From positions 34,748,505 through 34,812,504 of the forward strand of contig CM026571.1 in NCBI GenBank assembly GCA_015143295.1: a stretch of 64,000 nucleotides of DNA. Direction: 5' to 3'. How positions within the stretch are numbered: position 1 is the stretch's first letter; each line of letters begins with the position of its first letter. Positions 54,475-64,000 of the stretch are shown in pieces. Origin of the DNA: Tetracentron sinense. Lineage: Eukaryota; Streptophyta; Magnoliopsida; Trochodendrales; Trochodendraceae. Below the pieces are notes generated by a model. It did no database searches and had not been told where the DNA came from. It saw only the letters and a program-made list of their open reading frames with translations. Both the position numbers and the translations under genes were made by a program.

Positions 54475-54800
54475 CCTCCTAGACTTTCAGTTCTGGTAGG
54501 ACCCATAAAATCCATGTGAATTAGTTCTAGAGGATGTGAGGTGGCAATATTTGAAGTCTTCTTGTGTGGGCTTTTAATTTGTTTGCCAATTTGATATGAC
54601 CCACACACAACAGGGGAAGACTTTCCTAGTTTGGGCACCTCCTAGACTTTCAGTTCTGGTAGGACCTATAAAATCCATGTGAATTAGTTCTAGAGGATGT
54701 GAGGTGGCAATATTTGAAGTCTTCTTGTGTGGGCTTTGAATTTGTTTGCCAATTTGATATGACCCACACACAATAGGGGAAGACTTTCCTAGTTTAGGCA
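54475..54800 (-). repeat. 163-bp tandem duplication inside the copia B integrase
   Basis: Units 54475-54637 and 54638-54800 begin CCTCCTAGACTTTCAGTTCT and differ at only a handful of bases. They cover the end of the GAG-pre-integrase zinc region and the start of the integrase core. Because 163 is not a multiple of three, the duplication also shifts the frame. Confidence 0.92.
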
Positions 54801-56466
54801 CTCCATTTGCCCGCTTATGTCTTGAGAGCTTGCTTAAGTCTTTGAAATTCATGTGACCAAGCCTCCTATGCCACAAGTTGATTTCCTCAATTTTAGCCAT
54901 ATTGCAGACTTTGGAGATGCACTCATCTGGGGTCAAGCAATAACAATTGTCAGTAGTTCTCAACCCTTCTAAAATACATTTTCCTTTACTGTCAATAACA
55001 GAACATTTATTTTGAGTAAGGTGCAGAGCATAGTTATCATCACACAATTGACTTATGCTAATTAAATTAGCTTTCAGCCTATCAACAAATAAAACATTCT
55101 TGAGCTTGAGAATGCCAGAGCTTGAATGATACATTTCCCTTTCACAAAAGATTTGTTTCCATCACCAAAAGTGACAGTTCCATCTGAGCATTCATCAAAT
55201 TGAGTGAATAGGGACTTGTTACCAGTCATATGCTGAGAACAGCCACTGTCAAAGTACCACATATCAGTATTTTGGGCTTTTAGGGCAATATGAATGATCA
55301 AGCATTTTAGATCATCCTTTCTCACATAAATGGATTTAACCTTCTGACAGACCTTTTTAACATTATCCACTTGGTAGAGGCAACATTCTCTCTTTTGGTC
55401 CTTTTCTTTTTCTGTTTGAGAGATCTTAGCATTTTGGTTTATTCCGTTACCTTCCTCATGATAAGCATAGGAAGTTTCCAACCCATATCTAGTACTAGAA
55501 AGTTGAGCAATTTTCATCACTTCTTTGCTCAAACTTTTAGACTTTTCAGCCAAGATTCCCTTGACTTTGATTTTGATTTTGGTTCCAAGAACCATTTTGG
55601 GAACTTCTTCTAAGAGCAGAACAATTAGGACGAATGTGACCCTTTACACCACATTGAAAGCAAGTGGGAGTGAATCTGGGATGAGTCCTCTTTGTAGGAA
55701 TTTCATTTCTCAGCTTTTTTTTCCTTTAGAGTGAGATGAGTCACCCATTTTAGACTCATCATCAATGTGATTTTCCACATATTCGGCCATAGTTCCAACT
55801 ACTTTAGGACCAAGGGGTATCTTTGCATGTCCTATTCCAGTCCTGTTACTGTTTGAACCATGCCTTCTGAAAAATTCATTTAGACATTGAGTGTTACCAA
55901 ACATCTTAATTTCTTTTTCAAGAGACACCACCTTATTGATTAAGTTTATCTTTTCTGTGTGAATATTTTTAAGTTCATTTTCCAGAAAATCAACCTTATC
56001 AACAAAAGACATTTTTTGCAGTTTTCAGCTCTGAAATGAGGGTCCTTGACTCCTCAATTTCTTCTATAAAAGCATCTCTCTCATTTGTTAATGTTCTGAC
56101 CACATTGGTTAAAGAATAATTTTCTTCCATAAAAGAGCTTTTCTCTTTTTCAAGTTAAGTAGCTAGAGCAATCTTCCCTTCTGCTTCGAGTGTACAAGCC
56201 TCTTTCTCTTATTGGAGTGTTTTGAGTATTTTATTCAACAGAATCTTAGTCCTTTTTAGTTTTAGACCCTCAGAGTACAACTTCCCATAAACTGTGTCCA
56301 TGTTCTCATCAGTTTTAGAGTCACTGAGACTATTCTCATTATTTTCAATGGACATGGTCTCTTCAACATTCTTTCCATTCTTCTCTTCATAACTTTAAGA
56401 AGAGTTACTACTTTCATCACCCAATAGGAGATGAAGGCTTGAATCTCCCTCTCTAATAGTAGTCAT
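54801..56466 (-). pseudogene. Copia B gag, protease and start of integrase, with gag deletion
   Basis: The ATG at 56464-56466 (MTTIREGDSS) lies about 50 bp after the primer binding site. Coiled-coil-like Glu/Lys-rich gag sequence follows almost at once (LENELKNIHTEKINLINKVV), so the capsid region seen in copia C (FNGENYNYWK) is missing, probably by deletion. Then come zinc knuckle CFQCGVKGHIRPNC (about 55640-55670) and protease WYFDSGCSQHMTG with an intact DSG. A frame change near 55130 leads to LKNVLFVDRLKANLIS and the integrase zinc region LWHRRLGHMNFKDL. Further breaks: TAA/TAG stops near 56395-56160 and a shift in a T-run near 55715. Confidence 0.9.
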
Positions 56467-56517
56467 TGATCAAAGATTTTTGAACAAGATCACACTGGGT
56501 TTAGCCTTGTGAGTGAA

Positions 56518-56534
56518 CCTGCTCTGATACCAAT
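56518..56534 (-). other. Primer binding site of copia B
   Basis: The plus strand reads CCTGCTCTGATACCAAT, so the coding strand has ATTGGTATCAGAGCAGG, complementary to initiator Met tRNA, directly after the LTR end. Confidence 0.93.
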
Positions 56535-56891
56535 TGAAATATCCCTGTTCAATGATTCCTTTGACCTAGAGGGGGGGGGGGGGTGAATATGTCTTCCTAG
56601 CAATGTTTACAAATTTTTAATTTATCGATTAACAATTAGGGTTTTGGCAAACAAAGCAAACAAGTGCGGAAAGTAAAGAAGACAAGCAATCCACCTCACA
56701 CAAGATTTTTACGTGGAAAACCCTTCCGAGAAAAATCACGAGACCTAGTCCAGTACAAAATCCACTATAAGAATAAGTTATCAAACACAAGACTAAATCT
56801 TACCCAATCGAACACAAAACACAATTCCTTGGTTCAAATTTTGTCTTGTAGAACAACCTCCAACTCCTCGTTCTATCTTTGCAGTAGCAGC
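56535..56891 (-). repeat. 5' LTR of copia B (357 bp visible, cut by CACTA2)
   Basis: The plus strand begins TGAAATATCCCTGTTC and matches 40302 onward, including the G-run and the AACAAAGCAAACAAGTGCGG block. It stops at the CACTA2 end at 56892. The missing ~830 bp should lie to the right of CACTA2, outside the window. Confidence 0.9.
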
Positions 56892-56904
56892 CACTACAAA
56901 AATC

Positions 56905-57390
56905 AAGGTCTATAATGGCGGTTCCAACCCACTGTTACATTATAAATGCCCGCCGTGATAGTATATCACAGTGGTGGAGTAACCCATCGAAGATTATCTT
57001 GTCGGGGTATCATATTGCAGTGGATATTTACGGCGGTTACAATGACCCGCCGTCTTATGGGACGAAATGCATGCGGTCACGAACTGCCACAGTTCTATTT
57101 TAAATATGATTATTAAAATGGCCTGTTGCGTCGTATTTGAACCGCCATTATATATAACAGTATGACGGCAGTTGAACCCACCGTGCTTTAGAATTTATTG
57201 GACGGCTTCTACGACCGCCGTCCTTTATAAATTATATCAAGGCATCCACTACCGCCGTTATTTATAACAATAGGATGGTGGTTCAAATCGCCTTGATATG
57301 TTATGGCGATTAAGAACCGTAGTAACCTAGTTTCAATAATTGAAATTAATATTCAACATAAAGGCGTGTATAACTGCCGCTAATTGTGAA
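56905..57390. repeat. Left subterminal repeat array of CACTA2
   Basis: About ten diverged copies carry ATGGCGGTT and its complement (AACCGCC, CCCGCCGT), each with TATAA/TTATA nearby. The principle is the same as in CACTA1, but with a different motif (GGCGGTT instead of GGCGTTT), so the two elements belong to different families. Confidence 0.82.
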
Positions 57391-57849
57391 AAAAAAAAAA
57401 TGATTTTTAAAAAAAATTTGTTTTTTTCTCCTGGCGGTCGTATAACAATAGGATGGTGTATTATTTGAACCTATGAGTATAAAAATCAATAAACAAGTAT
57501 TTTACCAATAAACAATATATAATTCTAATTAAAAATAAATAATTCATACCAGTCAATAAAAAAAATGCCTCAAACATGTAATATTAAAATTATAGCCCAT
57601 AAGAATATCATAAAAAGTACACAGTCCCAAAGGAAATAAAATCAAGAAGTAGTCGCTTAGGGCCCTCCTGGCGGTGGTCGGAAACCCCGATATGTGTGTG
57701 CCGCCAGTTCCCTTCTACAAAAAAAAATAATACAAAATTTATTAATAATTATTTAGAAATGAAAAAATGTTAGATTTTAATAATTAATAAATATGCAAAA
57801 ACCATACTCATAAACTCATCTCAGAATATTAATAAATTTCTCAAGTATA
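57391..57849 (-). other. CACTA2 sequence with possible last TnpA exon (57657-57714)
   Basis: On the minus strand, acceptor TTTTGTAG at 57715 is followed by a short frame containing RELAAHTYRGFRPPPGGP and a stop (57657-57659). It sits at about the same distance from the element end as the last TnpA exon of CACTA1 and has a similar Gly-rich end. The rest is AT-rich with no gene. Confidence 0.35.
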
Positions 57850-60640
57850 CTTTGGCCTAAATCAACCATCTGCCACAAAATCAAAACCGGAGGTTGGATT
57901 TCGATTCCGTTTCTTCTAACGCGTCTATTTCAATACATCATAAGTGTTGGAGTTGGTTTCGAGCGAATCCGAGGCCGTAGGCCCAATTTGGGGGTCGAGA
58001 AGGTCGAAATCCATACTTGGATACTATACTTCGGGATAAGACTAAAAACTCCCACCATTTCAAATCTGGGGGTTGGATTTTGATCCCGTGTCTTCAAACA
58101 TATGTATGTTAGTACATCCTAAGTGTTGGAGTTGGTTTCGAGCGAATCCGAGGCCGTATGCCTGATTTGGGTGTCAAGACGGTCGAAATCCATACTTGGA
58201 TACTATACTTCAGCCTAAACCAAGATCGTCCCACCACTTCCAAACCGGGGGTTGGATTTTGATCCCGTTTCTTCTAACGCATGTATTCCAATACATCCTA
58301 AGTGTTGGAGTTGGTTTCGAGCGAATCTGAGGCCATATGCCCAATTTGAGTGCCGAGACGGCCGAAATCCATACTTGGATACTATACTTCGGCCAAAACA
58401 TACATCGTCTCACCATTTCCAAACCAGGAGTTGGATTTTGATCATGTTTCTTCTAATGCATGTATTTCAATACATCCGAAGTGTTAGAGTTGGTTTCGAG
58501 CGAATTTGAGGCCGTATGCCCGATTTGGGCGCGGAGACGGCCGAAACCCAAACTTGGATACTATAATTCGGCCTAAACCTAAAAACTCCCATCATTTCCA
58601 AACCGGAGGTCAGATTTTGATCCCATTTCTTCTAACACATGTATGTCATTACATCCTAAGTGTTGGAGTTGGTTTCAAGCGAATCCAAGGCCGTATGCCA
58701 GATTTGGGCATCGAGACGGCCGAAATTTGTACTTGGATACTATACTTTGGCCTAAACCTAAAAACTCACACCATTTCTAAACCGGGAGTCAGATTTCGAT
58801 CTTGTTTCTTCTAACACATGTATGTCAATACATCCTAAGTGTTGAAGTTGGTTTCAAGCGAATCCAAGACAGTATGCCCGATTTGGGCGTCGAGACGGCC
58901 GAAATCCGTACTTAGATACTATACTTCGGCCTAAACCTAAAAACTCCCACCATTTCCAAATAGGGGGTTGGATTTTGATCCCATTTCTTCTAATGCGTGT
59001 ATGTCAATACATCCTAAGTGTTGGAGTTGGTTTCGAGCAAATCTGAGGCCGTATACCCGATTTGGGCACCTTGACGGTCGAAATCCATACTTGGATACTA
59101 TACTTCAGCTAAAACCAAAAAACCTCCCACCATTTCTGAACCGGAGGACAGATTTCAATCCCGTTTCTTCTAACGCATGTATGTCAATACATCCTAAGTG
59201 TTGGAGTTGGTTTCAAGCGAATCCGAGGCCGTATGCCCGATTTGGGCATCGAGACGGCCGAAATCCATACTTAGATACTATGCTTTGACCTAAACCTAGA
59301 AACTCCCACGATTTCCAAACGGGGGGTTGGATTACGATCCCGTTTCCCTAAAAACTCCCATGATTTTCAAATGGGGGGTTGGATACATCCTAAGGGTTGG
59401 AGTTGGTTTTGAGCGAATCTGAGGCTTTATACCTGATTTGGGTGCCGTGACGGCCGAAATCCATACTTGGATACTATAATTCGGCCTAAACATACATCGT
59501 CCCGCCATTTCCAAACTGGGGGTCAGATTTTGATCCCATTTTTTCTCGCACGTGTATTTAAAAAAATCCTAATTGTTGAAGTTGGTTTCGAGTGAATCTG
59601 AGGTCGTATGCCCCATTTGTGCACTGAGACATCCGTAATCCAAACTTGGATACTATACTACGGCCTAACCTACATCGTCCCACCATTTCAAAACCGGGGG
59701 TCAGATTTTGATCCTGTTTCTTCTAACGCATGTATTTCAATACAACCTAAGTGTTGGAGTTGGTTTTGAGCGAATGCGAGGCCGTATGCCTGATTTGGGC
59801 GTCGAGACGACCGCAATCAATACTTGGAAACTATAGTTCGGCCTAAACCTAAAAACACCAACCATTTCCAAACCGGGGGTCGGATCACAATCCTGTTTCT
59901 TCCAACGCTTATATGTCAGTACATCTTAAGTGTTGGATTTTGTTTCGAGCGAATCCGAGGCCGTATGCTCGATTTGGGCACCGAGATGGCCGAAATCCGT
60001 ACTTGGATACCATATTTCGGCCTAAACCTACATCTTTCCACCATTTTCAAACCGAGGGTCAGATTTTGATCCTATTTCTTCTAGCGTGTGTATTTCAATA
60101 CATCCTAAGTGTTGGAGTTGGTTTCTTGCGAATTCGAGGCCGTATACCCAATTTGGGCGTCGAGACGGTTGAAATCCATACTTGGATACTATACTTCGGC
60201 CTAAACCTAAAAACTCCAACCATTTCAAAACCGGGGATCGGATTTCTATCTCTTTTTTTTAACACGTGTGTGTCAGTATATCCTAAGTGTTGGAGTTTGT
60301 TTCGAGTGAATCCGAGGCCATATGCCCAATTTAGGCGCCGAGACGGTCGAAATTCGTACTTGGATACTATACTTCGGCCTAAACCTACATCATCTCACCA
60401 TTTCTAAACCGGGGGTCAAATTTCGATGCCGTTTCTTCTAACACCTGTATTTAGAAAATCCTAATTGTTGGAGTTGGTTTCGAGCAAATCCGAGGCCGTA
60501 GTCCCGATTTGGGTGCCGTGACGGCTAGAATCCATCCTTGGTTACTATACTTCAGCCTAAACCTAGAAACACCCACCTTTTCAAAATCGGGGGACGGAAT
60601 TTGATCTGGTTTCTTCTAACACATTTATGTCAGTACATCA

Positions 60641-61153
60641 AAGGGTTACCTAGTTCACTACCCCCTAGTTCGAACAGCGAACTAGTTCGGAGCGAACCAG
60701 TTTGTGGTTTAGTTCGTTCCGGTTCATGAAAATCAGCGAACCCAATTGCTATTTTTCAGCGAATTTGTTTTTCGGATTCCATGAATTTTTTGTTTGGATT
60801 CAGAGAACTTTTTGTTTGGATTTCAGGAATTTTTTCTTTAAGTTTAGTGAACTTATACTTTGAATTTGGCGAATTTGTTTTCTGGGTTCACAACCCGGCC
60901 ATAAAACCATTTTTTTTTGTTTTTTTATATTTTAAATGCATTGTTTAAAATATTATTTATAATATATTTATTTATAAAATATATTAATATTATATAAGCG
61001 AACCAAGCTAGTGAACCAAACTAAAAACCTAAGCGAACTGAGAACCGAACCGACTCATCCTACCCCTAGCGAACCGGGTTCACTCTAGTGTGGAGAATTG
61101 TGAATTACGAACCCGAATTCGAACCGAACGAACCGGTGAACCAGGTAACATTG
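60641..61153. mobile_element. hAT-like non-autonomous insert, copy 1
   Basis: A 513-bp insert interrupts a monomer of the array. It begins GGGTTACCTAGTTCAC and ends GAACCAGGTAACATTG, so its ends are inverted (GTTACCTRGTTCAC). It is rich in GCGAAC and GAACC motifs. The 8-bp flank is GTACATCA on the left (one change) and GTACATCC on the right. The 8-bp duplication and TAGGG-type start suggest hAT. No coding capacity. Confidence 0.7.
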
Positions 61154-62592
61154 GTACATCCTAAGTGTTGGAGTTGGTTTCGAGTGAATCCGAGGCCGTA
61201 TTCCCGATTTGGGTGCTGTGACAGCCAAAATCCATACTTGGTTACTATACTTCGGCTAAAACCCAAAAACTCCCACCATTTCCAAACTAAGTGTCGGATT
61301 TTGATCACATTTCTTCTAACACATGTATGTCATTACATCATAAGTTTTGGAGTTGGTTTCGAGCGAATCCAAGGCCGTATGCCCGATTTGGGCACCAAGA
61401 CAGTCGAAATCCGTACTTGGATACTATACTTCGGCCTAAACCTAAAAACTCCTACAATTTCTAAACCGGGGGTCGGATATTGATCCCGTTTCTTCTAACA
61501 CATGTATGTCAATACATCCTAAGTGTTGGAGTTTGTTTCAAGCGAATCCGAGGCCGTATGCCCGATTTGGGTGTCGAGACGGTTGAAATATATACTTCGA
61601 TACTATACTTCGGCCTAAACCTAAAAAATCCCACCATTTCCAAACAGGGGGTTAGATTTTGATCCTATTTCTTCTAACGCATGTATGTCAGTACATCCTA
61701 CGTGTTGGAGTTGGTTTCGAGCGAATCCGAGGCCATATGCCCTATTTGGGTTTCGAGACGGTCAAAATCCATACTCAGATACTATACTTCGGCCTAAACC
61801 TAAAAACTCCCACCATTTCCAAACAGGGGGTCGGATTTTGATCCTATTTCTTCTAATGCATGTATGTCAGTACATCCTAAGTGTTGGAGTTGGTTTCGAG
61901 CGAATCCGAGGCCATATGCCCGATTTGGGCGCTGTGACGGCCGAAATCCATACTTGGATACTATACTTCGGCCTAAACCTAAAAAATCCCACCATTTCTA
62001 AACCGGGGTTCGGATTTTGATCTTGTTTCTTCTAACACATGTATGTCAATACATCCTTAGTGTTGAAGTTGGTTTCAAGTGAATCCGAGGCCTAATGCCC
62101 GATTTGGGCAACGAGACAGCAGAAATCCATACTTGGATACTATACTTCAGCCTAAACCTACATCGTCCCACCATTTCAAAACCGAGGGTCAGATTTCAAT
62201 CTCATTTCTTCTAACACTGTATTAAAAAAAATCCTAAGTGTTGGAATTGGTTTTGAGCGAATCCGAGGCCGTATGCTCGATTAGTGCTCCGAGACAGCCA
62301 AAATCTATACTTGGATATTACACTATAGCCTAAACCTACATCGTCCCACCATTTCGAAACCGGAGGTCAGATTTTGATCATGTTTCTTCTAACGTGTGTA
62401 TTTCAATACAGCCTAAGTGTTGGAGTTGGTTTCGAGCGAATCCGAGGCCGTATTCCTAATTTGGGCCCCGAGACGACTGAAATCAATACTTGGAAACTAT
62501 ACTTCGGCCTAAACCTAAAAACTCCCACCATTTCCAAACCGGGGGTCGGATCACAATCCCGTTTCTTCCAACGCTTGTATGTCAGTACATCC

Positions 62593-63116
62593 TAGGGTTA
62601 CCTAGTTCACTACCCCCTAGTTCGAACCGCGAACTAGTTCGGTGCGAACCTGTTCGTGGTTCAGTTCGTTGCGGTTCGTGAAAGTAAACGAACCCAATAG
62701 CTATGGTTCAGCGAATTTTTTTTTTGGATTCCAAGAATTTTTTGTTTGGATTCAGCGAAATTTTTGTTTGGATTTAACGAATTTTTTCTTTAAGTTCAAC
62801 AAACTTATACTTTGAATTTGGCGAATTTTTTTTCTGTGTACACAAACCAACCATAAAACATTTTTTTTTGTTTTTTTTATATTTTAAATGTATTTTTAAT
62901 GCCTTGTTTCAAATAATTATTTATAATATATTTATTTATATAATATATTAATATTATATAAGCGAACCAAGATAGCGAACCAACAGAAAACCTAACCAAA
63001 CCGAGAAGCGAACTGACTCATTCTACCCCTAGCGAACCAGATTCACTCTAGAGTGGCGAATTGTGAATTACGAACCCGAATTCGAACCGAGCGAACTGGC
63101 GAACCAGGTAACATTG
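62593..63116. mobile_element. hAT-like non-autonomous insert, copy 2
   Basis: A 524-bp relative of copy 1 (roughly 90 percent similar by eye), starting TAGGGTTACCTAGTTC and ending CCAGGTAACATTG, flanked by GTACATCC on both sides (62585-62592, 63117-63124). It sits at the same position of the 179-bp monomer as copy 1. Confidence 0.75.
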
Positions 63117-64000
63117 GTACATCCTAAGTGTTGGAGTCGGTTTCGAGCGAATCCGAGCCCGTATTCCCGATTTGGGTGCCGTCACGGCCGGAATCCATAC
63201 TTGGTTACCATACTTCGGCCTAAACCTAAAAACTCCCACCATTTCTAAACCGGGGGTCGGATTTCAATCCCATTTTTTCTAACGTATGTTTGTTAGGACA
63301 TCCTAAGTGATGGAGTTGATTTCGAGCGAATCCGAGGTCGTATGCCTGATTTGGGCGTCGAGACGGCCGAAATCCAAACTGGGACACTATACTTCGGTCT
63401 AAACCTACATCGTCCCACCATTTCCAAACCGAGGGTCGAATTTCAAACTTGTTTCTTCTAACTCATGTATTTCAATACACCCTATCTGTTCAGGTCAGTT
63501 TCATGCGAATTCGAGGCCGTTTGCCCGATTTGGACGACGAGACGGCCGAAATCCATACTTGGATACTATACTTCCGCCTAAACCGAAAAACACCCACCAT
63601 TTCCAAACTGGGGGTTGGATATTTATCCCTTTTCTTCTAACACATATATGTGAATACATCCTTAGTGTTAGAATTGGTTTCGAGCGAATCCAAGGCCATA
63701 TGCCCGATTTGGGCATCGAGACGGCCGAAATCCATACTTAGATATTATACTTCGGCCTAAACCTAAATACTCCCACCATTTCTTTATACTCGGGGGTTGG
63801 CTTTCAATTCCATTTCTTTATACTCATGTATATCAGTACATTCTAAGTGTTGGAGTTGGTTTCGAGCGAATCCGAGGCTGTATGCCCGATTTAGGTGCCG
63901 AGACGGCCGAAATCAATACTTGGATGCTATACTTCGGCCTAAACCTACATCGTCCCACAATTTCCAAACCGGGGGTCGGATTTCGATCCCATTTCTTCTA

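Larger units (their letters stand above)
56892..64000 (-). mobile_element. CACTA2: second CACTA transposon (left end only)
   Basis: CACTACAAAAATC starts at 56892; AGC (56889-56891) is the expected 3-bp duplication. Next come subterminal inverted motifs (GGCGGTT / AACCGCC) to about 57390. No matching GTAGTG end occurs in the window, so the element runs past 64000. If it has the same gene order as CACTA1, this is its 3' end. Confidence 0.85.
57850..64000. repeat. Tandem array with ~179-bp monomers
   Basis: About thirty diverged monomers share AAGTGTTGGAGTTGGTTTCG, GATTTGGGC, CGAAATCCATACTTGGATAC and CTTCGGCCTAAACC. The AAGTGTTGG mark recurs at 57942, 58121, 58300, 58479, 58658, 58837, 59016 and 59196, a period of 179 (one step 180). 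Similar spacing continues to 63845. One step of 195 near 59391 contains a short partial duplication. The open frames along the array follow from the repeat and are not genes. The array continues past the window and appears to lie inside CACTA2. Confidence 0.93.

Noticed and set aside
57850..64000. Chains of open frames in the array with recurring peptides (PKCWSWFRANPRPYARFG and similar)
   Set aside because: They arise from the 179-bp repeat having few stops; the period is not a multiple of three, frames change from unit to unit, and both strands show similar frames.

Overview
The window is a block of nested transposable elements from a large, repeat-rich flowering-plant genome. I found no host gene, tRNA or rRNA. 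The plant assignment rests on three things: LTR retrotransposons primed by initiator-Met tRNA (a chromovirus-type Ty3/gypsy and SIRE/Maximus-like Ty1/copia elements), CACTA transposons with plant-type TnpD and Transposase_24 genes, and GT-AG introns. The sequence alone does not give the species.

Left half (1-29506): a minus-strand Ty3/gypsy chromovirus (gypsy A). Its 3' LTR runs off the left edge (1-1354) and its 5' LTR is at 27189-29506. Its gag is split by a 20.9-kb CACTA transposon (CACTA1, 6050-26950, TSD TAC). CACTA1 carries a broken TnpD gene and a TnpA-like gene. The very long last intron of the TnpA-like gene holds a solo gypsy LTR (12009-14289, TSD TGACT). A small retroposed sequence with a 16-bp TSD lies near 23.4 kb.

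Middle (29507-38388): gypsy A sits in the gag of a sense-strand copia element (copia A: pol, an extra ORF3, 3' LTR 36407-37594). Copia A in turn sits in the LTR of an older copia element (copia C: LTR tail, PBS, start of gag).

Right half (38389-64000): the gag of copia C is cut by a gypsy LTR (LTR d). LTR d is cut by a minus-strand copia element (copia B, 40302-56891). Copia B is loaded with solo LTRs: E1, E2 (which holds LTR b), and LTR c. Its 5' LTR is cut by a second CACTA element (CACTA2, from 56892 past the window end). The visible part of CACTA2 is mostly a tandem array of about 179 bp per unit, with two copies of a hAT-like insert.

Almost all genes are decayed, so the block acts as a genomic fossil record. 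The most interesting signals lie in the LTRs. (1) A promoter-proximal cassette of 14-bp palindromes is shared by copia and gypsy LTRs, and occurs again in front of a candidate internal promoter for copia ORF3. (2) Five diverged gypsy LTRs share a hairpin, a candidate intron and a short in-phase peptide-like reading frame (FDxCxPGPWxEEEY). (3) A 141-bp candidate intron separates gag and pol in gypsy A.
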